A program made the translations under genes and the position numbers. Shown one piece after another: positions 57,224-64,000 of a stretch of DNA of 64,000 nt. Positions within the stretch are counted from its first letter, which is position 1. Each line of letters opens with the position of its first letter. Location: NCBI RefSeq assembly GCF_019973775.1, contig NZ_AP025032.1, positions 3,100,001-3,164,000 on the forward strand. The letters are read 5' to 3'. The notes below the pieces were generated by a model that saw only the letters and a program-made list of their open reading frames with translations, was not told where the DNA came from and did not search any database. Origin of the DNA: Aureimonas sp. SA4125. GTDB taxonomy: Bacteria > Pseudomonadota > Alphaproteobacteria > Rhizobiales > Rhizobiaceae.

Positions 57224-57442
57224 ATGTTCATCCCCGCTCTCTACACCCTCGCCCTCGCAGTATGCCCTACGCCCCCGGCAACGGGGTCCGCGCCGCCCTG
57301 CATCGGCGTAGTCGTCGCGGGATTCGTATCGGACGAGTCCTGCCAGTCGGCCGCCCGCGCGATCGCCAGCGCATTCCGGCCGGCCGGCGGCGGGCAGGCA
57401 TTGGGGTCCTGCACTGCCGTACCCGCGCCGCAGGAGGCATGA
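57224..57442 (+). CDS. Small Cys-containing exported-type protein
   Basis: 72 residues from the ATG at 57224. The N-terminus FIPALYTLALAV is hydrophobic and signal-like. Cysteines follow at regular intervals (AVCPTPP, APPCIG, DESCQS, LGSCTA), which would suit a periplasmic disulfide protein. The Shine-Dalgarno is sequestered in the hairpin before it. No family recognised; the role may be phage-related. Confidence 0.6.
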   Translation: MFIPALYTLALAVCPTPPATGSAPPCIGVVVAGFVSDESCQSAARAIASAFRPAGGGQALGSCTAVPAPQEA

Positions 57443-57444
57443 CC

Positions 57445-57630
57445 ATGGACACCCGCTCCGACCGCCAAATCGCCGCCGCCGCCGACCGCTCGGAGCAAGC
57501 CCGCCTCGATGCCGACCTCGCCGCGGCGCTGCGCAACGGCAGCGTGCTCGTCGTCGAGGCTCCGCGCCCCGGGTTCGCCGCGCGCCGGCGCGATCGCATG
57601 CTCCGCGTCCAGCAGACGCGGGAGGGCTGA
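57445..57630 (+). CDS. Small hypothetical protein
   Basis: 61 residues from the ATG at 57445, with CAGGAGG 7 nt upstream; the ATG at 57439 is too close to it. Sequence MDTRSDRQIAAAADRSEQARLDADLAAALRNG..., Ala/Arg-rich and helical, with a basic end (RRRDRMLRVQQTREG). It overlaps nothing but lies 2 bp after the previous stop. No family recognised. Confidence 0.55.
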   Translation: MDTRSDRQIAAAADRSEQARLDADLAAALRNGSVLVVEAPRPGFAARRRDRMLRVQQTREG

Positions 57631-57633
57631 TCC

Positions 57634-58155
57634 GTGACATTCGAGATGCCGACCTCGCGCACCGCCGACGCGGCCAAGCTCGCCGTCCTCTGGCGCGACA
57701 AGGGCGGCGCCGGCGGCGGAGGCGGTCTCGATCGAATCCTGTTCGAGATGCTCTTCGGCGCGTTCGTCGAAATCGGCGACGGCACGAACCTCGCCAATCG
57801 CGAGACCGTTTTCAAGCAGGGCACGTCGCCGCTTTCGCTCTACACCGCGATCTTCGGCGGGGCGACCGGGGTGCAGATCATCGATGCGCTGAAGTACGGC
57901 GCGCAGAACGGCAGCGGCCTGACGTCGATCTACGGCATGATCTCCGACATCCGGTCGATCCTGGTGCCCACGGAGCCCGGCTCGCCGGGCGGCGTGCAGA
58001 CGACCGAGCCGCTGAAGAACGGCACGGACCAAGAGGTGCTCATCGGCGGGTCGTTCTACAGCACCATCGTGGCGATGCAGGGGATCATCGAGGAGCAGCA
58101 GCAGGCGATCGAGGAGCTGTCCGACCGCGTGCGCGAGCTGGCGGCCGAGCGATGA
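57634..58155 (+). CDS. Hypothetical protein with C-terminal coiled coil
   Basis: 173 residues, GTG start 3 bp after the preceding stop. A Gly-rich stretch (DKGGAGGGGGLDRILFEMLFGAF) is followed by a Gly/Ser/Thr-rich middle part and a C-terminal helix that should form a coiled coil (MQGIIEEQQQAIEELSDRVRELAAER). The general form recalls phage virion or tail-associated proteins; no family assigned. The next gene starts inside its stop (ATGA). Confidence 0.58.
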   Translation: MTFEMPTSRTADAAKLAVLWRDKGGAGGGGGLDRILFEMLFGAFVEIGDGTNLANRETVFKQGTSPLSLYTAIFGGATGVQIIDALKYGAQNGSGLTSIYGMISDIRSILVPTEPGSPGGVQTTEPLKNGTDQEVLIGGSFYSTIVAMQGIIEEQQQAIEELSDRVRELAAER

Positions 58156-58457
58156 CCCGCCGCCTCATCGGCGCCGCCGTTCTCGCGACGTCGGCGGCCG
58201 CCCTCTTCACGGCCGGCCCCGCCGTCGCAGTCTCGATCGCTCTCTTGGCCGCCCTCCTCCGCGAGCACGCGCTGCGCACGGGCGGCGAGCGTCGCCTCCG
58301 CGCGGCCCTCGCCGAGATGGAAGGCGTCGCCCGTTCCGCCGGCGAGGTACGCTCGGTCAAGATCCATCCGGACAGCCTCGCCGACTTCCGTGACCTGATG
58401 TTCGAGGATGATGACGAGGAACCCACGATGGCGCGGGATCTCCGCGTCCTGCACTGA
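58152..58457 (+). CDS. Small membrane protein
   Basis: 101 residues. Two hydrophobic segments at the N-terminus (LIGAAVLATSAAALFTAGPAVAVSIALLAALL), then a charged cytoplasmic part with an acidic end (DLMFEDDDEEP). The ATG overlaps the previous stop. A holin-like or small phage membrane role is possible but unproven. Confidence 0.55.
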   Translation: MTRRLIGAAVLATSAAALFTAGPAVAVSIALLAALLREHALRTGGERRLRAALAEMEGVARSAGEVRSVKIHPDSLADFRDLMFEDDDEEPTMARDLRVLH

Positions 58458-58468
58458 GGACCAACCGC

Positions 58469-58759
58469 ATGCGCACCGTCGACCAGACCATCCGCCGGAT
58501 CGAGGCGGGAGAGGACGTCTCCCCGGCCGATGTCAGGCTGGCGGTCGCAGTGCTGCATCAGGCCTATCTCGAACTCGCGCATGGCGTGGAGAAGGCCGTT
58601 GCCGAGGTCGGAACGGACGAGTGGGCAATGGCCCGGCTCGGCGGCTACGCCTACGAGAGCGACATCATGCTAAAGGACCCGGTCGGCATGTATCGCCCCG
58701 CCGGCGGCATGCTCGACGCCTTCCTCGCGCGCGAAAAATATTCCGAAGGCACCGCCTAG
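58469..58759 (+). CDS. Small hypothetical protein
   Basis: 96 residues: MRTVDQTIRRIEAGEDVSPADVRLAVAVLHQAYLELAHG..., largely helical and acidic. It ends with AFLAREKYSEGTA. It starts 11 bp after the preceding stop. No family recognised. Confidence 0.55.
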   Translation: MRTVDQTIRRIEAGEDVSPADVRLAVAVLHQAYLELAHGVEKAVAEVGTDEWAMARLGGYAYESDIMLKDPVGMYRPAGGMLDAFLAREKYSEGTA

Positions 58760-58944
58760 CCCGGTCAACGCATTTGGCCGATCCGCACCGCCGGCGGTTT
58801 GCCTCGCGCTCCGCCGGCACCCAGCATTTCAGGTGCCGGGTGTGGTGCTCCTTCCCCGCCCGGCGCTCCCCCGTCCGGTCGGCGTCGTGCCCGACCGGAC
58901 ACCCCGGGGCGAGCTGGCGAGGGAGGGGAACGGGGAGAGCGAAG
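58760..58944. other. 185-bp spacer with inverted repeat
   Basis: The largest gap in the right-hand gene array. It holds GTCCGGTCGG (58873-58882) and its complement (58891-58900) with an 8-nt loop, and GC-rich repeats near 58797-58850. It probably contains the promoter of the next gene, whose strong Shine-Dalgarno region is GGGGAGAG. Confidence 0.5.
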
Positions 58945-60213
58945 ATGGGGAATGAAATCAAGATTGGGCTTCAGGGCATCGAGGTCAACGACGAAGGCGT
59001 GACGGTCACCGTCGTTTCGGGCGACACCGAATTCACGATTTCGCGCTGCGACATCGATACCGTCGTCGGCCTCGAAGACATCGTCGAGGAGATGGTCGCG
59101 CAGGCATCGGGCCACCTTCGCGAGCTGATCGTGCGCCAGGATGCCCTCAACGAGATGGACGAGGGGCTGCGAGAGGGCGCCGTCGTCGCAGGTCCGCTCG
59201 CTGGCTTCATGTCACGCGCCGATGCGGAATCCGCGTTCGCGACATCGCCCGAGGGCTCCGTGGTGGTGCCATCGGTCGCAGAGCTGAAGCGCCGCAAGGC
59301 CTTCGCCGAGGCGGTCATCGCCGAGTGCAAGGCCGCCGAGCTGACGGGCGACACAATCCGGATCCCGAACAGCGAGTACGCCGACCTCCTCGCCGCCAAG
59401 CGCAAGGGCGAGCGCGCCGCTGAGCGTCTCGCGGCCATCGAGAATCAGTTCCCCAAACCGTTCGGTCTTTTCCTGAAGTCGGGACTCGTGAAGTTCCGCG
59501 CGACGCAGGAGGTCTACGACGAGATCGATGCCGCGTTGCCCGCCAGTGCTTTCTGGAGCCTGGCTTCCGGCGCAGGCGAGACGGCATCGGACATGTCCGA
59601 CAGCGCACCCAACGGCGGCGGTCCGGTGGAGCCGGAACTCGACATCGACGGCCTCATCGTGGGGAAGGTCAAATCGTCGATCTTCAACAGCGCCGTATAC
59701 AGCGCCCTCGAGGCCGAGAAGGCCGAGGCCATCGCGTCCTTCGCCGGCGACGAGTCTTTGCCGGACGACCTTCTCGCCGCCCGCCGCGAGGCCGTCGCAG
59801 CCCGCGACAAGAACGACGGCGGTCAGGTCGAGCCGGAGCTGGACATCGATGCTCTCGTTGCGGCAGCCGCACCGACGGAGAAGGGCAATACCGCCGCCTG
59901 TGACTACGTCAACGTGATGTCGTTGAGCGGCATGCCTCGCCGTTTCTACGACCCGAAGCGGTCGAGCCAGATTAGGCCCGTGAAGTGCGAGGTCACAGAA
60001 TACACCGAGGGCCTTTGCGGAGACGGCGCGGCCATCCTCAAGGACGGTTCGCTGATGCGGATCACGGAGATCCTTGCGGAGTTGGCGCAAGGTGCCGAGG
60101 ACCGCGATTTTATTTTTCGGTTGTGCGGTGTTGGAGACACCCCGATTGACGACGGCGGTCAGGTCGAGCCGGAGCTCAACATCGACGCCCTTGTCGCGAA
60201 GGCGGCAGCCTGA
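58945..60213 (+). CDS. Large hypothetical protein with three repeated VEPELxID motifs
   Basis: 422 residues, the longest gene of this array after the integrase and the IS genes. The N-terminal ~130 residues are acidic and mixed alpha/beta (GLQGIEVNDEGVTVTVVSGDTEFTIS). The C-terminal half carries one motif three times: GGPVEPELDIDGLIVGK, GGQVEPELDIDALVAAA and GGQVEPELNIDALVAKA, each closing a variable segment; the last ends the protein. The regular copies look like docking or binding modules. No family recognised. Confidence 0.62.
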   Translation: MGNEIKIGLQGIEVNDEGVTVTVVSGDTEFTISRCDIDTVVGLEDIVEEMVAQASGHLRELIVRQDALNEMDEGLREGAVVAGPLAGFMSRADAESAFATSPEGSVVVPSVAELKRRKAFAEAVIAECKAAELTGDTIRIPNSEYADLLAAKRKGERAAERLAAIENQFPKPFGLFLKSGLVKFRATQEVYDEIDAALPASAFWSLASGAGETASDMSDSAPNGGGPVEPELDIDGLIVGKVKSSIFNSAVYSALEAEKAEAIASFAGDESLPDDLLAARREAVAARDKNDGGQVEPELDIDALVAAAAPTEKGNTAACDYVNVMSLSGMPRRFYDPKRSSQIRPVKCEVTEYTEGLCGDGAAILKDGSLMRITEILAELAQGAEDRDFIFRLCGVGDTPIDDGGQVEPELNIDALVAKAAA

Positions 60214-60431
60214 TGCCCGCCCCGTCGACCATCCGCCGAGCGGCTGCCTACGCCGCGCGCTTCGGCATCCCGCCCGTACCGGCGCCGACATCTCTGCCGG
60301 TCTACCCCATCCTCGTCGACGACGAGACGCAGCGCCGGGCGGCGAGCGAGAACCTCGGGCGGCGGCTGGCGTCGCGGGACCGCACGCCGCAGGACGTCCT
60401 TGAGGCGCTGGACTTCGGAGCGGCTCGATGA
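60213..60431 (+). CDS. Small hypothetical protein
   Basis: 72 residues; the ATG overlaps the preceding stop (TGATG). MPAPSTIRRAAAYAARFGIPPVPAPT..., Pro/Ala/Arg-rich N-terminus, then a helical acidic end (DDETQRRAASENLGRRLASRDRTPQDVLEAL). No family recognised. Confidence 0.52.
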   Translation: MPAPSTIRRAAAYAARFGIPPVPAPTSLPVYPILVDDETQRRAASENLGRRLASRDRTPQDVLEALDFGAAR

Positions 60432-60991
60432 TCCCCGCCCAGTACACCGAGATCGTCGCCGCGCTGAACTTCGAGTTCTTCGCAGCGATCACCCCGGCGC
60501 AGGCCGAGGCCATGCGCGAGGCCTCCGCGTCGCGGGACGGGCAGCCGTTCGAGATCGCCACCGGCGTGTTTGTCCACACCTGGGCGACAGCAGACATCTT
60601 GCCGTCCATCATCACTGATCCCGGCGTGCCAGCAGACCTCGACGACGGCGACCTTGCCGAAGCCGCCGAGGAGGGCGCCTACATCCCCGGCCTCCTCGAC
60701 GAGATCCGGCGCCGCGCGGCCCTGCTGACGGCCGACGAGCTTTTGTCCGTCGAGCCGTTCGAGGGCGACGACGGCGATGTCCGCGTGCTGTCGTCGAAGG
60801 TCGTGCGTGGCCGGAAAGAGCACCGAGACCACTGGTCGGGGATGCCCATTGCCGCAGGCGAGCTGCACGTCTTCCGCAAGGAACTGATGGACGGCGAGTT
60901 CCTGACGACCCGACATTCACGGGAGACGCTGTGGCTGGCGTGGGTCGGAGGGTTCGGCGCGTCGGCGCTGGCGAAGCAGGTGTCGCCATGA
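60428..60991 (+). CDS. Hypothetical acidic protein
   Basis: 187 residues; ATG overlaps the previous stop by 4 bp. An acidic middle part (DLDDGDLAEAAEEGAYIPGLLDEIRRRAALLTADELL) is followed by a more conserved-looking end with ELMDGEFLTTRHSRETLWLAWVGGFGASALA. No family recognised. Confidence 0.55.
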   Translation: MIPAQYTEIVAALNFEFFAAITPAQAEAMREASASRDGQPFEIATGVFVHTWATADILPSIITDPGVPADLDDGDLAEAAEEGAYIPGLLDEIRRRAALLTADELLSVEPFEGDDGDVRVLSSKVVRGRKEHRDHWSGMPIAAGELHVFRKELMDGEFLTTRHSRETLWLAWVGGFGASALAKQVSP

Positions 60992-61281
60992 CCATCGTCG
61001 TCATCGAACCCGGCGAGTGGATTGGCCTCGCTGACGATCCGGTTCGCGGCACGTTCGGTGACGGCCGTGGCGGCAAGTGGGACCCCGACATGTGGGATCA
61101 CGTCGTGACGGCTGCCGACCCGGTCTTGCCGGACGTCGGCACAATCGCGAACGCCATCTGGCTTGCGACCCGCGACCGCGAGGACCGCAGCGACATGGCC
61201 CTCAAGGACATGCCGCGCGACTGCACTGCCTGGGTCGCGGCCCGCGCGGTTCTCAAGCTTCTGACGAAGGAACGGTCATGA
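60988..61281 (+). CDS. Small hypothetical protein
   Basis: 97 residues from the ATG at 60988, overlapping the previous stop. MTIVVIEPGEWIGLADDPVRGTFGDGRGGKWDPDMWDHVV..., then a helical end (TAWVAARAVLKLLTKERS). No family recognised. Confidence 0.55.
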   Translation: MTIVVIEPGEWIGLADDPVRGTFGDGRGGKWDPDMWDHVVTAADPVLPDVGTIANAIWLATRDREDRSDMALKDMPRDCTAWVAARAVLKLLTKERS

Positions 61282-61781
61282 CGCGGACACCAACGACCAC
61301 CCGCACGATATCCCACGCCGAGGCCCGCGACGCCTCATCCCGCCTCATTGCCGGCGCGTTCCGGCGCGACGGCGAGCGCCTCGAGGACGACGTCCGGCCC
61401 CGGTTCGGGATCCCGACGCGGGTAGACTACGACGACGACTGCCTCATCGTGGCGTACATCGAGCAGCGGGAGGCGGCGGACCTCGTTGCCGCCCATGAGG
61501 TGGAGGGTGCGAAGCTTGCCGTCGCCCAGCTCACGCGCGAGCTGACTTGCCGCGACGCCATGATCTCCGAGCACCTCGGGACGATCATGCGCCTGAAGAA
61601 CCGGATTGAGGCATGCGCCGCTTTCCCGGACGAGCTTCCTCACGACATCGCGCAGGAAGCGGGTCAATTCTACGAGCAGGCGGCTGTGTTGCATCCCGGC
61701 CGTCGCAAGGCCGAGCCGATGCGTCATGCGTGGCGCGAGGTGATCCGTCCCCGCGTCCAGAAGCTGGAGCCGACGTCGTGA
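61278..61781 (+). CDS. Hypothetical helical protein
   Basis: 167 residues from the ATG at 61278, overlapping the previous stop (ATGA). A central helix (QREAADLVAAHEVEGAKLAVAQLTRELTCRDAMISEH) suggests a coiled coil; the C-terminal part is basic. No family recognised. Confidence 0.56.
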   Translation: MTRTPTTTRTISHAEARDASSRLIAGAFRRDGERLEDDVRPRFGIPTRVDYDDDCLIVAYIEQREAADLVAAHEVEGAKLAVAQLTRELTCRDAMISEHLGTIMRLKNRIEACAAFPDELPHDIAQEAGQFYEQAAVLHPGRRKAEPMRHAWREVIRPRVQKLEPTS

Positions 61782-61981
61782 AGCGCCTCGTCCTCAACCC
61801 GGCCGGCTGGACCTGCCCGCTCGGCGAATGCCCGCCCGGCCCGCTCGTCCACGACGGCGAGCTGTTCTTCAAGGACGACTACGGCCAGCACTTTCTCGAC
61901 AACGGGGACTCGTGGGCGACGGCGCGCGGCGACATCGTCGTGCAGCCCGTCGTCGCCGAATGGGAGGACTGGGAGCTATGA
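61778..61981 (+). CDS. Small hypothetical protein
   Basis: 67 residues with a GTG start inside the previous stop (GTGA). WTCPLGECPPGPLVHDGELFFKDDYG contains a C-x4-C pair. The C-terminus is acidic (EWEDWEL). No family recognised. Confidence 0.52.
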   Translation: MKRLVLNPAGWTCPLGECPPGPLVHDGELFFKDDYGQHFLDNGDSWATARGDIVVQPVVAEWEDWEL

Positions 61982-62349
61982 CCCCCGAGCTGTCCAAGAA
62001 GATCGGTGACGCCCTGCGACGCGAGGCCGACACGAATGTCCGCGTCAGCCATTGCGCGGCGCCCGGTTGCCACTGGTCGACCCACGGCGACTCTGACAGC
62101 CTGCGCTGCATCCGCAAGGGTTGCCCCGGGGCGGCCGGCAAACACGTAAAGGCCAACCGCGCCATCGCCGCCGACCTCTCCTATTCCGACCCCGGCCGCG
62201 CCGCCGACGTCTGGCGCAAGCGCGCCGAGGCCCTCGCCGAGCTGGCCGACGCGCACGAGCGCAGCCTCGCCGACGCGATGTCGGCGACCATGCTGCTCGC
62301 GGATCAGGTGCTGGCGGTCCGCGGGATCGTCGCGCCGAGGGCGGTCTGA
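61978..62349 (+). CDS. Small protein with Cys/His pairs (possible zinc binding)
   Basis: 123 residues from the ATG at 61978. SHCAAPGCHW followed by LRCIRKGCPG gives two C-x4-C pairs with flanking His, a probable zinc site. The C-terminal half is a long helix (RAADVWRKRAEALAELADAHERSLADAMSATMLLADQVL). A DNA-binding or structural role in the element is possible; no family assigned. Confidence 0.57.
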   Translation: MTPELSKKIGDALRREADTNVRVSHCAAPGCHWSTHGDSDSLRCIRKGCPGAAGKHVKANRAIAADLSYSDPGRAADVWRKRAEALAELADAHERSLADAMSATMLLADQVLAVRGIVAPRAV

Positions 62350-62540
62350 TGATCCTCCCCGTCGCCGACATGCATGGCCGCCCCTTCGAGATCACGCCCG
62401 GCGTTCCGCGCGGCACGCACGAATGGCGCGTCGACTACGCCGGCGCCGTCGACCAGTGGTTCTGCCGACGTTGCGGCGAGAACTGGTGGGAGCTGTCCGA
62501 GGACAAACCCCTCACCCCATGCCGGAAGGCGGCGACATGA
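62349..62540 (+). CDS. Small protein with Cys-x2-Cys knuckle
   Basis: 63 residues; the ATG overlaps the preceding stop (TGATG). WFCRRCGENWWELSEDKPLTPCRK contains C-x2-C and a distal Cys, like a short zinc ribbon. Function unknown. Confidence 0.55.
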   Translation: MILPVADMHGRPFEITPGVPRGTHEWRVDYAGAVDQWFCRRCGENWWELSEDKPLTPCRKAAT

Positions 62541-62959
62541 TGTTCTACGCTGACCGCGCTTTCCCGAGCCACGACCCCGAGGTCATCAACCGCCCGGTCC
62601 ACTACGGCCACGCCCGTACCCCGGAGGCGCACTGGCGCGCGATCGTGAACTCGGTTGCCGGCGCCGTCGCCGCGTTCGGCCCGACGCTCGATCTCGAACA
62701 GGCGTCCGACCTCGCCAACAAGCTGATGGGCTGCCTCGAGTGGCAGGGGCTGCACGTCGTCCCGACGAAGCCCACAAAGGAGATGGTGCAGGCGTCCCTC
62801 GCAGCGCTGCGCCGCCACAACCGCGTCATCGGCGGCGAGATGAACGTTGAGGAGAAGCATAAATGGCGGCTCGAGCAAGCGGTCGCCGCCGGGTCGGACT
62901 GGCGCGCGGCACGGGACGGCTGGAAGACGTCGCGGTCGAACGGTGCCGGCCGTGCTTGA
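62537..62959 (+). CDS. Hypothetical protein
   Basis: 140 residues from the ATG at 62537, overlapping the previous stop. NRPVHYGHARTPEAHWRAIVNSVAGAVAAFGPTLDLEQASDLANKLMGC..., then a basic end (KWRLEQAVAAGSDWRAARDGWKTSRSNG). No family recognised. Confidence 0.55.
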   Translation: MMFYADRAFPSHDPEVINRPVHYGHARTPEAHWRAIVNSVAGAVAAFGPTLDLEQASDLANKLMGCLEWQGLHVVPTKPTKEMVQASLAALRRHNRVIGGEMNVEEKHKWRLEQAVAAGSDWRAARDGWKTSRSNGAGRA

Positions 62960-63275
62960 GGTCTTCGCGCTCCTCGTCGCCGCGCATGCCGTCGCGGACT
63001 ACCCGCTCCAAGGCGACTTCCTGTCCCGAGCGAAGAACCGCGTCTCCCCGGTCGTCGGCGTGCCCTGGTATCAGGCCCTCGGCGCGCATGCGGCAATCCA
63101 CGCCGGCGCCGTCGGGATCGTGACGGGCAGCCTCGCGCTGGGCCTCGCCGAGTTCGTGGCCCACGCGGTGATCGACGACCTGAAGTGCAGGGGCCGGATC
63201 TCCTACATTACGGATCAGGCGCTGCACGTCGCGTGCAAGGCGGCGTGGGTCGGCGTCATGGTGGCCGCAGCCTAG
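62943..63275 (+). CDS. DUF3307-family membrane protein
   Basis: About 110 residues with a GTG start overlapping the previous gene. HAVADYPLQGDFLSRAKN near the N-terminus and AHAAIHAGAVGIVTGS...EFVAHAVIDDLKCRGRISYITDQALHVACKAAW match the DUF3307 pattern (His and Asp in membrane-embedded helices). DUF3307 proteins occur in phages and chromosomes; their function is unknown. Confidence 0.72.
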   Translation: MPAVLEVFALLVAAHAVADYPLQGDFLSRAKNRVSPVVGVPWYQALGAHAAIHAGAVGIVTGSLALGLAEFVAHAVIDDLKCRGRISYITDQALHVACKAAWVGVMVAAA

Positions 63276-63285
63276 CATCTTGCAC

Positions 63286-63314
63286 GAGGAGTCTCACTCT
63301 GACGGAGACTCCTC
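63286..63314. promoter_or_regulatory. 10-bp hairpin between DUF3307 gene and phage-like gene
   Basis: GAGGAGTCTC at 63286-63295 pairs with GAGACTCCTC at 63305-63314 (9-nt loop). No T-run follows. It may be an attenuator or a weak terminator before the next gene, which starts at 63333. Confidence 0.5.
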
Positions 63315-63332
63315 CGTTCACGGTGTCCCCAC

Positions 63333-64000
63333 ATGCCCACCACCCCCGGCCTCGGCTTCGGCCTGTCGATCGACTACGCGGCGTTCTCCCGCGACATGAA
63401 CGCGATCGCGCGCAAGGCGCTGCCCCGCGCCGCCGCCGCCGTCATGAACCGGGCGGCCCGCGAAGCGAAGGTCGCCCTCGCCGAGCACGCGGTCGAGGTC
63501 TTCGACCGCCCTAAGCCGATGACGCTCCAAGCCTTTGTCGTCCGGAAGGCCCGCGTCGGCGACGCCGGGGCCGCGACGATGTCGGTCAGCATCAAGGAGC
63601 CAACCGCCTCTTACCTTTATCGTCAGATCGTCGGCGGCGTCCGACGCACGGGCGAGGACGGCGGGTCCGGCCGTCACGACCTCTTCACATACGCGATCCG
63701 GCCGGACCGCTACGGTGGCGTCCCGCGCGGGGCGTCGCGGAAGCTGGCGGCGACGAACAAGGCGGAGAAGGCCGCGCGGAAGGCTGCTCGCGCCACGGGC
63801 AAGCGCTACGGCAAGACAGGCGGGATTTTCTTTGGGGAGATCCATGGCACCAAGGGGTACTGGCGTCGGCCGCGAGGGCGCGATGGCAGCCCGACCCTGC
63901 TGCTGAAAGTGCAGGAGACGTCCCGGTACAGGAAACAGTTCCGGTTCGAGGAAACCGTGAAGCGGAGCTACCGCAAGTTCGTCACGCAGCGCGAGTTCGG
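63333..64000 (+). CDS. Phage-like structural protein, 3' end outside window
   Basis: At least 222 residues; the frame stays open to the window edge. MPTTPGLGFGLSIDYAAFSRDMNAIARKALPRAAAAVMNRAAREAKVALAEHAVEVFDRPKPMTL... is Arg/Ala-rich with a basic middle region (KLAATNKAEKAARKAARATGKRYGKTGG). The pattern of an N-terminal helix with AVMNRAAREAK followed by a basic core recalls lambda gpZ-type minor tail proteins; this is a resemblance only. It suggests that virion genes continue to the right. Confidence 0.55.
   Translation, partial: MPTTPGLGFGLSIDYAAFSRDMNAIARKALPRAAAAVMNRAAREAKVALAEHAVEVFDRPKPMTLQAFVVRKARVGDAGAATMSVSIKEPTASYLYRQIVGGVRRTGEDGGSGRHDLFTYAIRPDRYGGVPRGASRKLAATNKAEKAARKAARATGKRYGKTGGIFFGEIHGTKGYWRRPRGRDGSPTLLLKVQETSRYRKQFRFEETVKRSYRKFVTQREF

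Overview
The window looks like the chromosome of a GC-rich denitrifying alphaproteobacterium, most likely of the Hyphomicrobiales (Rhizobiales). Reasons: the nosRZDFYLX order, a blue-copper NirK with NirV, norCBQD, the NnrR/NnrS/NnrU gene set, and two copies of an intergenic palindromic repeat of a kind common in that order. I have not placed it to genus.

Layout. 1-2770: end of an N-acetylglutaminylglutamine amide (NAGGN) osmoprotectant locus (synthetase, M42 peptidase). 3267-6190: SulP anion transporter, universal stress protein and NYN-domain protein. 6315-9002: MFS transporter and a UDP-sugar-type glycosyltransferase. 9361-9884: a sulfide/persulfide-sensor-like ArsR regulator with a palindromic operator and a remnant of a YedE-type sulfur transporter. 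9856-40756: a complete-looking denitrification island (two small membrane proteins, norDQBC, an nnrR-like gene, nosXLYFDZR, a ferritin-like gene, nnrU, hemN, a DUF2249/NnrS-like/MIP18 module, nnrS, nirK-nirV, a second nnrR-like gene, pseudoazurin), closed by a strong terminator. 40950-50062: a peptide-type ABC transporter operon with M81 peptidase, IclR and RidA genes, divergent from a D-threonine-aldolase/D-serine-dehydratase-like gene. From 50231: an integrated element, starting with a tRNA-Lys(CUU) 3' fragment, four octamer repeats and a tyrosine integrase, then an IS21-family element and a long run of small, overlapping, mostly unrecognised phage-like genes reaching the window end.

The main observation is that three apparently identical 1375-bp IS256-family elements, each with its own 8-bp target duplication, interrupt three denitrification genes: norD, an nnrR-type regulator and a small DUF2249 gene. 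Removing each element plus one duplication restores the reading frame exactly in all three cases. NirK, NirV, NosRZDFYLX, NorCBQ, pseudoazurin and a second cysteine-free Crp/Fnr regulator remain intact. Seven TTG-N8-CAA boxes lie in front of norC (two), nosR/ferritin-like, hemN/DUF2249, nnrS, nirK and pseudoazurin, and suggest one NO-responsive regulon. The intact regulator carries nearly the same recognition helix as the broken one and may still drive it.

Most genes in the right-hand element have no function I can assign; I describe what is visible and name a family only where I recognise it.
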